Positions 26,201 through 38,896 of a DNA stretch of 64,000 nucleotides are shown here, piece after piece; position 1 is the first letter of the stretch, and every line of letters begins with the position of its first letter. Source of the stretch: Edaphochlamys debaryana. Taxonomy: Eukaryota > Chlorophyta > Chlorophyceae > Chlamydomonadales. A model generated the notes under the pieces. It saw nothing but the letters and a program-made list of their open reading frames with translations. It searched no databases and was not told the origin of the DNA. The stretch covers positions 2,334,234 through 2,398,233 of the forward strand of contig JAEHOE010000004.1 in NCBI GenBank assembly GCA_016858145.1, given 5' to 3'. Made by a program: the position numbers and the translations under genes.

Positions 26201-29200
26201 CGCCACGGGCGGCTACGCGTCCCCACTTGGCGGGCCGAGCTTCAGCATGACGGCGAGCTACGAGAGGACTTGGTCGGACACCGTCGAGAACAGCAGAACC
26301 ACGGGTGAGGTGATGGGCAGGCAGGGCGCATACCTTGTGACCTGCGCGGTTGGGGAAGGCGTGTGTAACGGTTGAGAAGGGCGTTGCGAGCTGCGGGCCT
26401 CCCCCTTTACAGAGCAATGGCTCAATTGTTCGTTTCCTGCCAGCCCAGAACCTTACCCGCATTCCCGCATTCCGCACAACAAAAGTTACTGTTTGCCCTG
26501 ATGTGCCCTGACATCACTTCCGCGTAGGCAGTGAGTCATCCACGTCACTATCCAACAGCCAGAGCAACGCACACTCCCAAGGCATGCAGGTGAGGTTTGC
26601 TACCAGGGATGAAGGAGCAGGGGAGGGACCAGATCAACGCACCTGCGGTAGGTCCACGCTGCACAAGGCTGGGTTTGGCTCTCAAGTTCAGGAAGCCTGC
26701 CTAAGACCCGCCCCACCCCCCGCCCCTCGCCCCCGCCCCCCGGCCCCCAGGAGTCCCAAGGCACCACGAGAGGGGTCACCTCCACGCAGGGCCAGGCACG
26801 GACCTCATCGCGCGAGCGGACGGTCGGGAACAAGGCTTCGACAAGCTTCTCCCAGTCGAACGCCCTGTCCCAGGTGGGCATGCAGCAGGGCCTTTCGTTC
26901 CAGGTTTACCAGGCAGCAGGGGCGGGGTCGCATACCATGGGCGGGGCCGACCGGGGCAGACCTGGCATTGACGAACAACCATAGGTTTGCATTGCTTGGG
27001 CGCACATCATGAGGGGCATACGGCAGCGGTACCGTCGTATGGCAACACATGATGAAGCACCATCAAGTCCCTGGGTTAACCCCTGAGGGTTAACCCCGTG
27101 GGTAAACTCCACCCGCGGATGGGTTGCGCTCGAAGCACTTCAGTGTGGATTGACTTGACAGGGGCCGGGGGTGGCCCTAGGGGGGCGGTTGTCCCCTGCA
27201 CCTAGGGGGGCGGTTGTCCCCTGCACCCGTGACCCTAATAAGTGGTATCCGCCCCTCACTCCCCTCCCCCGCCCGTGTCCTCCCCAGGGTTGGTCCGAGA
27301 CCTTTGGCAGCACCATCACGCAGGAGGAGTCATTCAGCTCGGAGCGGACCTCGGAGCGCGGTGGATCGGTGGAGCAGTCACGCAGCGTGGGGTACGGGAG
27401 GTGAGGCGGCTTGCTCTCTTACTGCCGGCCTCCTTTCGTTCCGTTGACCGATACTCGTACTGAAGCCTGCCTAGCCTGCCCACGCGCCCGTGTGTATGTG
27501 TCCTTGCAGTTCCTCGAGTCTCTCAAATGCTTTAGACCGCTCGCAGTCTCGCAGTCTCGTATCGACTCGTGAGGTCAGCGAGTCGGCTCAGAGGAGTAAA
27601 GAGATCTCTGACTCTGTCGAGAAGAGCACCGGCACGACGGACACCTTGTTCCATCAGGTGGGCCTCTGACCGGGGAAGGGGTACAGGGCCAACGACTTGC
27701 CCGTTCAATTGGTTAACCAGGGATATGGTTGTTGTCTGACTAGATAGGCAACGATTGCTACATACCTCGACGCCCACGCTTCCCACCTTGTCTCCTACCC
27801 ACCTTCAGGCTATGGAAGAGAGCGCGGCCAGCCAAGAGCTCAACATCAACAGCGGCACAGAGGTAAGCACAGCAGGCTGCGTGCTGTCGTACGCCTAGTC
27901 AGACCTCCAGCCCGCAGCAGAGCGGCGCATCTATACGTGCTGTCTTAAGCTCCGGGCTCCTTGAACCCACCTGCCGTGATCCCGAGATGCGTCCCTTCGT
28001 CCCGCCCATCAGAGAACCAATGGCACCGAGTACTCTATCACAAGCACAATTGTAAGCGGCGTGGCGAGGTGAGGGGGTTACGTAGCTGCTTAGGATGGAT
28101 GGGCTATCCCGAAGTCATGTCCCCATGCAGACGCTGAGTGACATTTTATCACACGCCCTTGTGTCGTGCCTTCCCCGCAGGGCTACACCCGCAGCGTGGA
28201 CTACAACCCGGATAAATATAATGTGCGCATGTGGCTCAACTTCGAGGAGTACAAGGATATGCCGTACAGGTGGGTGTGCACACGTGGATGGGTTGCAAGC
28301 ATGGGTTGAGCAGGTATAGCAGGGAATGACTCATGCATGGCCCATCAGGGCCGGCCTCCGTCAGTTCATCTCGCATGCGTCGGGCACCCACCTAGCTACC
28401 CTCCACTTCACTCGCCTGTCGTCCCTTGTGTTGCTTTCCCCGCCCAGGGCCATGGCCCTCATCTACACACGGGGCCTGGGGGGCACCATCCCGGTGCCTG
28501 TGAGCGGCTTGCTGAGCGGCCGCTTTGCCTCCGCAACCTCGTACGTCGACAACACGCTCGAGATCGACTGTGGCGGACCCAAGCCAGAGGTTATCACGAG
28601 TGAGGAACGTGTGTCGTATGGATACCATGCGGCAGGGAGCGAGGGACGGCGTGCCAACCTACCTGGCTTTAAGCATGGCAAAGGATTCGTTCGCAGTGTG
28701 CTGTGAGACCGTAAAATCGCACGCACGCCACCCCACCTCGCTTGAAGCACGCCGAAGGGGTGCATCGTGTGCTGTGACCCCATTGATTGGACCTAGCAAC
28801 AGCTGTTGTCCCTGCACGCTTTATGCAGACACGGTGGTGCTACTCAACGAGAGCATGAGGAAATGGATTCTGGTGCTAAACCCGACGTCCTTCCGACACG
28901 CGTACGACTACTGCAACGACCTCGGTGCGTCGATAGTGAAAAGGGGGCGGGGGTCCGGCGTCGCAAAAGCGGATTTAATCCGGTAGATCTAATAACCGAG
29001 TCGGATCCCCGCTTTGCCCCCAGGTGGTAACCTCATTTCCCTGAACAGCGCGGCAAAGACCTCTCAGCTTCTTCAGCTCTTGCACGTAAGAAGAGGCTAA
29101 AGCTCTGGTTCCACCTTCAGCGCAAGGCCGATCTCGAGTCATCAAGGCATCGAGCCTCTCTATCACGCCCCCCTTCCCCGCACCTCCCTGGTGCAACCCC

Positions 29201-31292
29201 AGGCACGGCCAGAGATCCGGCAGCCTGGCTTCACGCCCACGCTTTGGGCCGGGGCGGTGTCAGACCTGGACACCCGCAAATGGCGTTGGCTGGACGGCTC
29301 GTCACAATGGGGCTATAATGAGGACGGAGGGTGCGTGTCTACCTGGCTTGAACCGCCCTGCATTGCACTTAGCTAGGCTCCCTTTGTGTCCGTCCGCGTG
29401 CTGCACTACGCTCCATGTTGTCAACGCGTATTCCTGCTCCCATTTGACTGGTTGTACCCATCTGCAGCTTCTTTGACAACTGGGCCAGGGCCCCTTTCAG
29501 GGGAAATTCGGCCTGCCTGTCCTTTGTGAACGCTACCGGCTTATGGTCCGATGCGGCCCCCTGCGACAGCGACCCCAAGGCTATGCTTGCCTCGGTGTGC
29601 GAAAAACAAATACCCGGTGGGTCACGCATGCATGGGGCCACATCACATCACCTGCACGCAGCTGCACGTGTGTCGTACAGACGTACCGGCACGCATTCCA
29701 ACTTATCAGCTTGGGTGCGCCACACTTCTTGTGTTCACTTGGCGTGACACCGCCCTCTCCCACGCACCCCCTCCAGGTTGTGGGGTTGGCAGAGCCGGCG
29801 TACCGCCCACGTGTCGTCTTTGCAACGGCCAGGTAGGAGCGCCGGACGGAGCAACGCACCGTCAGGAGGCTGTCGGGTCTTGGGGCGGGGTCCGCCGGGT
29901 GTGGCTGGCAATCTGGCAATCAATGCCTCTTATGACACCTCCCCCCTGGTTCCCACTTCTCCCCCCCTGCCCGCAGTACGAGTACAGCGACAAGCCCAGC
30001 CTGGCTGACTGCTTCAAGTGCACCTCGCCGGGGGTGGTCAAGGACATCGACCAGAACGGCGGGAACGACGCATGCGTCTGCCGACAGGGGACCTTCGGTG
30101 CGTGGCGTGCATGATTGCCGATGGGTGCGTCGGTACGGCGCTTGGTGTCGTCGATGCATGGCCTCGCATTTCCCTCGGGGCTCGGACATGGGCTTAGAAG
30201 ACCACGCATCGACTGGCTTTCAGCCGTCAAAGGCCTCCCCTTCACCCCTCGGTTTCCCGGTTTCCCGCCCACGCACTCCCCAGGTGACCCCACCAAGGCC
30301 ATTGGCTGCGTGCCCTGCACCGGGAAGTACTATGCGGATGCGGAGGGGCTGAGCGCCTGCAAGCTCTGCAACGGCATCGCAGGTGCGCAACCGGCGGGCG
30401 GTGCGGCTTTACGGCGGGGCCAAACCTGGAAGCCCTGCTGCAGACGTGCTTCGCCTGCCGTACAATGCCACACTGTCGTACGTGCTAGCTCACGGACCCG
30501 CCCTGTCCCGCCATCGCTTCTTGTCCCGTCACGCAGGGAACTCCTCCATGGTGGGCCCCTGGTACCTCGACGATGGCAACGCAGGCAACGTCATCTGCAT
30601 CCCCTACTCCCCGCCCCCGAAGCCCCCCAAGCCCCCCAGTCCGCCCAGACCCAAGCCGCCTTCTCCGCGCACCACCACAGCAGTGACCGCTGCTGCTGCG
30701 GTGGAGGTGGACGTCACCCCGCTATCTTCAGCCTCGACCTCCACCTCATCAACCGTCGCGACCCTCGGCCCGACGGCCCCCCTGCTTCCAGCCAACTTCT
30801 CACGCTCCTCCCGGCTCCCGCCTCTGCTCTTCAACGCCAACTGCTCGGTGCTCTTTGCGACGCTGTCGTCCCTGCGCAACCGTACAACCGGGGCGTGCGG
30901 CGTGCTGACCGCCGCTAATCGCGCCGTGGCGCTTCTCGCCAAGCCCACCGAGGCCAACTGCCCCGCCAACACGTCCGTCTACGCCTGCGTCGCGGTGCGT
31001 GCACGCATCCTGCGCCACGCTAGCTGCTGCTCACGCTTGCAAGCGTCCAAGCCTGCCTTGATCACACAGCGAACATGTGCCCTTGATTGCCCGTGCTTGA
31101 TGTATGCAGGAGGCGGCCCCCTACGTGACGAGGCTGGCGGAGAAGCGGTGCTGCGCAGAGCTGGCCCGGGTGACGGAGCTGTTCCGACCGCCCGCCGCAG
31201 CCTGCGTCGTGTCCAACAAGGCTGGTAGCCAGGAGGACCGTAGCTCGGCCCGTGGGTCCAGTGATGCTCCACAGAGTTGTTACAAGGTGTGA
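23267..31292 (+). CDS. Large multi-exon extracellular protein: signal peptide, jacalin-like part, Ser/Thr-rich stalk, C-type lectin, Cys-rich and Pro-rich regions
   Basis: The start ATG 23267 gives a signal peptide (MSNSSEGARPRYVARALVGL then VLLAGAATAF). About 25 exons follow; main ones are near 23871-23992, 24250-24512, 24670-24773, 25019-25185, 25362-25560, 25800-25980, 26115-26305, 26527-26590, 26751-26873, 27288-27400, 27511-27657, 28181-28270, 28447-28590, 28830-28924, 29024-29089, 29203-29330, 29466-29618, 29977-30098, 30285-30381, 30538-30990 and 31112-31292. The 24.2 kb exon reads like jacalin strands (RILKVSLAF; LCLVTTYGGV; ILAGIGGSTRLDD). Exons at 25-28 kb form a Ser/Thr/Glu-rich stalk. 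28.8-29.6 kb is a C-type lectin domain (YDYCNDLG; NLISLNS; WRWLDGSSQWGYN; FFDNWARAP; LASVCEKQ). Then come GCC2/GCC3-like Cys repeats (CVPCTGKYYADAEGLSACKL) and a PPKPPKPPSPPRPKPPSPR linker. A sugar-binding cell-wall or surface protein is the likely role. Confidence 0.75.
27067..27228. repeat. Intronic palindrome and 25-bp direct repeat
   Basis: GGGTTAACCCCTGAGGGTTAACCCC (positions about 27071-27095) is a repeated palindrome. CTAGGGGGGCGGTTGTCCCCTGCAC then occurs twice in tandem (about 27177-27228). Both lie in an intron of the large lectin gene. Confidence 0.7.
31216..31254 (+). repeat. Copy 1 of a ~38-bp repeat used as coding sequence
   Basis: AACAAGGCTGGTAGCCAGGA then GGACCGTAGCTCGGCC is shared almost exactly with 43513-43551. 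Here it forms part of the last exon of the lectin gene and reads NKAGSQEDRSSA. Confidence 0.9.
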
Positions 31293-31657
31293 GCGGCGGG
31301 GCATGGGCCGTGTCATGTGGGAAGCACCCACAAGGCATGCCAGTCCGATTCAGTCGCGAAGGTATGGGATGCCTAGTTCGAAATGATTGCTGGGTAATAG
31401 AGTACAGCCATGCATGTGAACGTATTGCAGGGCAAGGTTCGGAAAGTACTGTCAAGCTGTCTATGTCAACCAAGATGGCAGCCATGGGAGGTTTATGCAC
31501 ATGTGGAATGAATGAGGAGCGCATCGGTAACCCAGCCGACGCAGCCGACCGACCATGACCGACGGACCGACCAACCGACCATGAATGAATGCCCCGTCAC
31601 TACCCCCACCCCCCTGCCAACCACGAGGACGGCCTGTGGGTCTGCAGTGATGCCCTC
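31293..31657. other. Intergenic with short simple repeats
   Basis: It separates the convergent lectin gene (plus) and the first LRR-like gene (minus). It contains CCGACCGACCATGACCGACG-type simple repeats at 31538-31592 and no coding signal. Confidence 0.5.
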
Positions 31658-34165
31658 CTAATAGCTGTGCGTGGCGACGAGGAGGTTCTTCACAGCTTCC
31701 ACGAAGTCCTGTAGCGACGCACCCTCCCTCATCCCGCGCCTCGCGAAGGTGGTGGCAGCCTGTCGGTGCAGGAGTGGAGGCAGGTGAGTGTGCATTCGCC
31801 GGGGCGGGGGCGGGAGTGTGCTTAAGGTGGGGGGGAGGGGAGTACTGAACCAGCCAAGTACCCACCAGCTGTACGAGGGTCGACCAGGACACACGCGCCC
31901 CAAAGATCTGCAGGTCGTCGATGGCGGCGTACATGGTGTATAGTTGCGCGAGGAGGAGGTTGGCGGCGTTGTTGTTCTCGGTCTCCACCATCCACCATGA
32001 CCATTTCTCGTCGGACGGCCTCCGCGGAGCCCTTGCGAGGCTGAGTCCAACTCCTCAGAAGGGCAGGACCGCGGAGAGGGGCTTGGGGACGTGTCCCTGC
32101 TGTCCGGCGGCATGAGGCGTCGCCCATAGGTCGGGGTCGCTGAAGACGTCGTTGATGCAGTTGACCATGCGGACCAGCCGGTCTCGCAGGTTCTGGCCGC
32201 AGCCGATGACGATGGTGCGGAAGCGTGAGTCCATGATCTTGTGCGTGCCGATGTCCACGAAGTGGCTGATGACCGTCTCATTGGCGCAGTCGCGGATGAG
32301 GTTGCGGGCGTCGGCGTTCAGTGTCCTGACCTGTAGGCCCACGTTCGGCACAGTCGCAGTCACCATGCTTTGCGTCCCCGGCCCGCGGTGCCACACGAGG
32401 TCGTGGGGGATGCTGAAGGTGCCCTCCACCATGGCGGGAACGGCGAACGCGGAGGAGACCTCGATGTGCAGGCTCTTGAGCGTTATGAGCTGGTCGCTCG
32501 CGTTGCGGAGGGCACGCAGCGCGTCTTGCGTGGTGGGGTCGAGCCAGCGCAGGAACATCGCCTGCATCGTGACCTCCACCCCCGGCACTGGCGGGCCCTG
32601 CGACGCCGATGCGCCGGCGCTGCTGTGCTCCGAACGGTACCGGTCCGACCATCGCAGGAGCTCGCACCGCGCGGTGATGGCGTAGAAGACCGTCCACATC
32701 TCTTCGAAGATCGCAGGCATGTTAGCGTACATGATGTCAACGGAGCGGATGTCCAGCAGCTCGCAGGTCTTGTCGCCGTGGGCGCTGGCCCGTGTGGTCT
32801 GTTCCGATGGGCCCACTCCCCCTGCTGCAGCGTCGCCGCCGCCGTCGTCAGATGCTCCCGGCTCGCGGCGACCCGCGACCTCGGTCCCTTTCGTGAGCTC
32901 CTCCAGCAGCTGCAGTCTGTTGAGGAATTCGTTGGACGGGTGCGGCCCCACGTAGTCCTCACGCGTGATGGGGGTCAGCTCGAACAGTCGCAAGCTGAAG
33001 TCCAGGTTGGGGAGCATCGTCAGCCGCTCCAGCGACTTCAGGGCGCTGTTGAGGTGGCGTAGGAATCTCAGGCGGACGCTGTCCGTGCCGTCGTTGGAGA
33101 GGAGCGTGTCTGCCGTGTGCACGATCAAGCGCTTCAGGCTGGGCATCACGGGCAGCATCCACCAGGGATTTTTCTCCGTGAGGTAGTGGAACTGTAGCTG
33201 CGCCTCCCAGCCCAGCGTGAAGGTCACTACGCCGGGCCGGGCGCGGGGTTGGTTGTTGCCGTCGAGGGTCGCAGCCCGCAGAATGCAGGCAATGTCAAAG
33301 TCAGCGACGGTCCAGGACGTGATGTGCTGTGCCGATCTGAAGATCGCCGCGAGGCTCCACGCGAAGAGGTCGGAGTCGCTTGGTCGCGCCTGTGTGACGG
33401 GAGCAAGGAGGTGTTGTTGGATGGCGAAGCGGCGACGTGGGAGGTCAGAGCTGCTGCGAGCAACACTCGCTCAAGCAGGCATGGGATCGTGCCCTTGATG
33501 TTGGGACACCGTCGGCGAGCGGTGGAACCCGGGTACTTGCCCGTTGCGTTCCCCCTACTCACCAGGATGTGTAGCCCCCGGGCGTAGGGGAATGCGGCCA
33601 CGAGTGTCTGTATCAGGTCGCAGGGGATGAGGTGCGCGTCAAGGCGCGTTGCCGACTGGAGCGAGACGTCGCGCACGTTCCGCCCGAGCCCTGGGCCTGT
33701 CGTCCACGCCCATTCTTGCTGCGCCTTGAAGTATGCTGCCCCGGCATCCACGTAATTGTCGATGGGGGAGTTGGGGGGCTTGGCTGGGAACCAGGGCTCC
33801 GCTGGCGTTTTCTGGCCCAGGTGGTTGCGGATGATGCAGTCCATGAGGAGGAGCAGGCGCCGGTTGCACTCGTCGTTGTCAGCGGTCCGGACCATGACCT
33901 TCTGGACGTTCGCCGTGCGTTGCAGTAGGGCCCTCACCGAGTCCGTGATGTTATCCGGCATGAGGTCAATCCTCAGGCAAAGCTCGTCCGTCTCCGCGTC
34001 GAAGATGTTCCTGAAGCTCTTGCACGCCAGCCGGATCGCGTGCTTGTCGCATGGGTCGAAGCAAGCCGCGCCCTTCTTCAGCTGCCAACGCAAGATAGTC
34101 TGCAGCAGTTTGGCCGACTCTTCAGGCGTACAGAAGGAAGGCTCCATGGCTTCCGCGAGCTCCAT
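31658..34165 (-). CDS. F-box-like/LRR-like family member 1 (most divergent copy), in-frame TGA before the C-terminal module
   Basis: ATG at 34165. Exon 1 runs to 33563 and an intron at 33390-33562 (GTGAGT...CAG) leads to exon 2. The N-terminus has an F-box-like helix (IRLACKSFRNIFDAETDELC) and the next part matches the paralogues in order (RTANVQKVMV; RRLLLLMDCIIRNH). A long helical/LRR-like middle follows (LRFLRHLNSALKSLERLTML). The frame meets TGA at 32055-32057 but continues in frame to a C-terminal module (NNAANLLLAQLYTMYAAIDD, then VSWSTLVQL). That module aligns with the other family members (LLL..L, then W..I), and a last exon ends in VEAVKNLLVATHSY. The protein family is not named. If the F-box call is right it would serve in SCF ubiquitin ligase substrate choice. 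The stop may be a real nonsense change or an unseen splice. Confidence 0.6.
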
Positions 34166-34627
34166 TGCAGCTGCTACGTCAGTGCGCGGAGCGGGCCGTA
34201 GCGTCAATGGCAATTTCACCCTTAAGCGTTGTTCTGAATATGTTGTGCAGCGGAAGTCAGCGTCCGAGCCGTTCTGTTACATCTCGTGGAATTGTGGAAG
34301 TTTCTTCCACGGTGTGGTGGTCGCCCAATCGCGCCGTGCGCGTCGTGGGAGGGCGCGATGAGCCTCCCCCGTGGCCTCTACCCCCGGCTCTTTCCCCCCG
34401 CCCCCGGCGCCCCCTTCGTCACAGCGCCTCTAAAACGCAGCGTTGCTCGCGCCTCCATCATATGCCGACCCCTGGCCATTTGCATGTGTGCGTCGGGCAT
34501 CCCCCCCCCTCTCCAATCAAAACAGCTACATCGCGGCGACTGCTTACTGCCGAGAGCTCATTCACACGTCGCCCCCCCGACCCCGTTTGTCCGGCCCTCG
34601 ACCCCCACTGCCCCACGCCCATCCCTA

Positions 34628-36494
34628 TCAAACGTCGGGGTGTAAGCTGTACATGCGCTGAGTGCGCTCGATGATGAAGAGGAAGTCGTTCCCGCTGCAG
34701 CCGGGGCCTGCCTCCTTGAGTGCCTGCACGTAACGCACGGTAGCCGTTATGTAGCGTCGGGGCCTGCAAGTCCTAGAGGAACGAGTGTTCCCATCGAGCA
34801 TGGTTGATGCGTAGGGCCCCACCTCTTCCACGATGACGTTCCACTCCTGGTCGCTTGCCAGGAAGCGGTTCCCGCTACTGCGGTCACCATCTTGGTGGTA
34901 AAACTCCTGCAGCAGCAGAGCTGCCGCCACGCGCGTCCCACACTGCATGACATACACGCGCAGGCCGTCCCCATCGGCCGGCGCGTTGGTGACGAGCGCG
35001 TGGGCAAAGAGCTCGGCCGCCCACTCCACGGTGGTGTGCTTGATGCAGTAGAGGTCGAGCGTGGAAATGGCGCAGATGGAGGGCGAAGGAGGTCGTGCTG
35101 ACTATGATGATGGTGCGGGCGTCCGCCACCATGAAGGCCCCGTGGCGGGTGTCCCTGAGTCTTGCTCGGGCGGCGCAGCACACACGCTCGTATGCTGCCT
35201 CAGCGGCCGCAGGCAAACGTGTGGCCCATGCCGATGACTTCATCGCCTCCAGATCGTGGTGGTACCGGTGGTACCCAGCGTACGGAAACCACGTGAGGGT
35301 GGTGGGCACTCCCAGGACGCCCATCATGTCGACGACGTGGTCGCGGCGAGGTCGGTGCACCGTGATGTTCTGCGTCCCCATGTACCGGCAGAGCTTCAGG
35401 ACTCTTGCGACATCAACGAGCCCCTGCCGAATGTCCGTTCCGCTAACGTGTGCGTGGCTGATGCGGAACGTGGGCGCTAGTGACGCCGGGTGAGCTTGAG
35501 CGGAGGCCTCCACCAGCGACGCAAGGGCGCACCACAGGTGTTGGTCGGTGTGGTCCAGGTGCACCAGCATCGTGTGAACGCTTGTGAGGCGTCGCCCTTC
35601 CAGTTGCGTCTGGTCAGGCAGGCTCCAGACCACCTCCACGTTGTCGCCGACTTGAAGCCGCGTCAGCTGCGGGGCAGCAGCCGGCGCGTGCACACACAAG
35701 CTCGCCGCCAAACCCGCGACGCTCATTGGGTCGGGGGCGTAGATGAACGTGTCGCGGCCGTTTACCTCCAGAGTTCGCAGTGCTGGGAAGCAGGGGAGAG
35801 CGGTGTGGAGGTTCTCCACGAGCCTGGGACAGCACTTGCGGTCTCGAGAGCCGATGACGAGCGTGGTCACGCAGGGCAGGCTGCAGCCTGTGAGGGCCTG
35901 CAGGCTGTCCATGCTGGGCAGCGTCAGGCTGTTCAGCCGCGCACCCCAGAGCACGAGGGCATCGTGCAGGACGCTGTAGTCCGGTCCGTCCACCCCTTTC
36001 CGGAGGTTGGTCTCCAGCGTGAAGGCGGTCACGTTTGGGAACGTCTCGGCCACCGCGGCAAGGTCTTGCAGCGCGATGGGGTGGGCGTCGTAGTGCATTG
36101 ACGAGCCCACAATCCGTACGTGCGAGACTTCTGCCCCTCTCGTGGTTGACTCACGGATGTACCGCAAGAGGTCGCGGAGTTGCGTGGGGTCGTCCGCGGG
36201 GTCGGCCGCGTTCAGGGTGATACACCTCAGTCGTTCCAGGGCGGCGAGCAGGCGGCCGACTTGATGTCCACCGCCCTTTCCAGGTGCTATGTCGGTCCGG
36301 GCATTGTTGAGCCCAGTGCGGGACTTGAGGAACACCGACTCGGTGTTGAGGTCGACGCATCCGCGAACCTCGCTGCTTACTAGCCTCAGTTTTATAAGGC
36401 TCGAGGATAGCATTCCCCGTTTCAGCACGATGCCCAGAGCGTCAGTAAATGTCGGCACGTCGTGTCGCCCGAGGTAAGAGTTAGCGGCGGCCAT
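34628..36494 (-). CDS. F-box-like/LRR-like family member 2, frameshift before the C-terminal module
   Basis: ATG at 36494 (MAAANSYLGRHD). The N-terminal motif LRLVSSEVRGCVDLNTESVF is shared with members 3 and 4. LRR-like strands follow: LLAALERLRCITL, LLRYIRESTTRGAEVSHVRI, LTLPSMDSLQALTGCSLPCV, FPALRTLEVNG. The first frame is good to about 35095 (ADARTIIIVSTTS). The continuation (STLDLYCIKHTTVEWAAELF, then LRVYVMQCGTRVAAALLLQE and ECSGND-type CSGNDFLFIIERTQRMYSL) is in another frame, so a one-base shift lies in about 35060-35095. A likely intron near 34740-34790 precedes the last exon. Stop at 34628. The C-terminal module (QC...LLL...W..I then CSGNDFL..IER.QR) is shared with members 3 and 4. 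Function is unknown; substrate recognition by LRRs is a reasonable guess. Confidence 0.65.
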
Positions 36495-37113
36495 TTCGAG
36501 GGAATGCAGGCTCGCCCTTGCCACCGGTCGCTGCCCGTGTGCTATCCACCGCGGTTGTATGTAGAGCGTGATGTATGTGAGAATTGCGCAGCGGCCTGCT
36601 TCATAGAAGCGGCCCGGGATTCGTCCCAGCTGGCGGTACGGCCCAGGCAACTTCAACCGACCTCAACTGGCGTGGTGCCGGACGACGGCAGCGGTGCCAG
36701 GGCCGCAGCTTACAGATGCCTGGGCGTTCACTGAAGGTAGAACGCCTAACCCAGCATGCTGGGCATGCGCGGCTCGTAGCCCCCGGCTCTTTTGTTTCGA
36801 AGCAACGACCCAACAGTCGGCCAGCCTCAGACCTCGAGGCTGCATCGCTACCAAAGGCCTCAGCGTCAAGACTCGCTGGTCCTGCCTCGACGTCAAGTCC
36901 GTCCCCTACCGAAATGAGTGCTGAGCCCCAGCCTTTGTCGCGGTTTCCTTGCCTAACCAATCTGCATGAGTCCGAGTCGCAACCCACACAAACAACACGC
37001 CTACGATCACTTCGCCACTGCCCTCTCACGTCTCTGCTCAACGGTCCACTCCTCGTCCCTGCAGGGGTCCTGCGTCCCGTCGCTGCAGGGGTGGTGACAC
37101 GATCCCCCACCCA
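36495..37113. other. Intergenic, nothing recognised
   Basis: It separates two minus-strand genes. Frames here lack domains. Confidence 0.5.
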
Positions 37114-38597
37114 TCACTGTGTGGATTGCGTGGATTGGGTGAGGTGAATGACATCATCCTCATCGTAAGTGGCCCCCGCCCGTGCTGCCGCTGCCGTTGC
37201 CGCCACCTGCAGTCGGTGTTGCTCGAAGCACTCCTCGATCGTCCACCTCTGCCGCGACGCTCGCCGCCCTCCGTCTGGCGCGAGCTCGCTGTCGGCTGCA
37301 CGCTTGGTTGCGGCACCGTCTGCTGGGCTGACGCCCACCTTTCCGGCTCCTGACGGCCCGGGTCCAGACCCGCCGGCGCCCAACGCCCCCATCGCGTCCA
37401 TTCCAGCACCAGGCGCGGGCTGCGCGGTGTTGGCCGACCGCGGGCGGCTCGCGGGTCCTCGTGACGCAACCGGCGGATCCCCGGCAGGCGGAGGGGGCCC
37501 AGCCATGAGCTGGCGCCTCACGCCGTAGAAGGTTTGGAACACCCCACCCTCCCCCGAGCGGATGATGGAAGGGTCTCCACCGAACCAGCGCGAGTCCTTG
37601 TCCCAGTCAGGGTCCGCCATGACCCCCGCGTCCCGAGCTACCATCGCAAGACGGTACAGCTCGCAGGCGGTGAGCTCCCCGACACTGATCGCTAGAGGGT
37701 TGCTTTGATCAACCATCACCAGGCCCAGGAGATCAACCGTCTCGAGCGGGATGGCCTCGACGGTCGCCCCGAAGGATGTCATGAAAGCCTCGTCATATGA
37801 AAGCACCAACCCGGGCAAGTACGCTCGCCCGTCCAGGTAGATAGTCTGCTGCGTGGCAAAGTGATACCAAACGTGGCACCGTCATTGCGATGTGGATGTG
37901 GACCACGCACCCGGCCCCACAGTGTTGAGAAGAATTAGTCTCACCGGCATGCAGTACAGAATCTCGGCGGAAGGCGGGTCCTTCCGCTTGGACAGGACAA
38001 GCGTGCACTCGGGGGTCATGTTGCGCATCTCCAGGGGCTTGCACTCCAGTGTGATCACACAGGCAGCGAGGCTGGTCGTGGCTCGTGTGTCACACACGAC
38101 GTCCCCCACGGGCGGTTCCCCGGAGATGGGCATGAAGCCACCCCTCTGGGTAGCGACAGTGAAGGGCGTTTCCCACGATCACCTCCGGACGCGCCAGCAG
38201 TTTACTCGTGGACTTGAAAATGTTGTCCACCTAGTAGGGCATTGCGTTGAACTCTGGGGCCCCTTATCGCCGCCGTCCGAAAGCTTTCTATTCTGAGAGC
38301 GTTTACCTGCTTGAAGGACCCACAGCGGCCAGCGTCCATGCTGTGGTGCAGCTTTCCGGTGTCCACAATCTCCACGGCTTCTGCGACAAGAAGGTGGCGT
38401 GAGCATTGGTACATGCAGTTCTGCAGGGCTGGAAAATGGCAACGCCGCAGGGACTCACTGTAGATGCTCAGCTCAGCGAGCTGGTCTGCGGTGGGGTTTC
38501 CCCCGCTCAACATGTTTTTAAGCCCGTGTTGAATGGCACAATGCACCTGTTGCAAGGCGCCTCGGATGTCGGGCCAGACGCGGATTTGCAGCACCAT
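37114..38597 (-). CDS. Unrecognised protein with Pro-rich C-terminal half (spliced)
   Basis: ATG at 38597 (MVLQIRVWPDIRGALQQVHC). Exon 1 runs to about 38306 (DAGRCGSFKQ, GTAAAC donor). A second exon of about 38230-37950 encodes VDNIFKSTSKLLARPEVIVG and, one base out of phase, GGFMPISGEPPVGDVVCDTR with VITLECKPLEM. A third begins near 37845 (TIYLDGRAYLPGLVLSYDEA), continues FGATVEAIPLETVDLLGLVM, then turns Pro/Ala/Gly-rich and ends in QSTQSTQ at 37114, where a GTGTGGATTG-type repeat encodes the last residues. No family is recognised. The gene sits among minus-strand host genes. The phase conflict in exon 2 may be a missed small intron or an indel. Confidence 0.5.
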
Positions 38598-38896
38598 GCT
38601 GTCTGCTCGTGGCCTCAATGGTCGGGAGCTAACAAAAGCGGTCGTCTGAACAGTCGGTAGAGGGGAGCGAATGAAGGAAGCACTGCAGTAGTCCTTTACA
38701 GGCTGAACAATGTTGTACGGACGGATCGCTTGGAGGACCCTCCCTTAAGTCACGCAAGCCTTAGCCCATCCCATATCAACGCACTAGTCCCAAACTCTCC
38801 AGTTTCGCCGTCAACTTGCTACCCTGCAGCTCCAGTGTGTTCAGAACAACACCAACATACGCCCCCCTCCCTCGCGAGGCTCAGTCGCTCACAACA

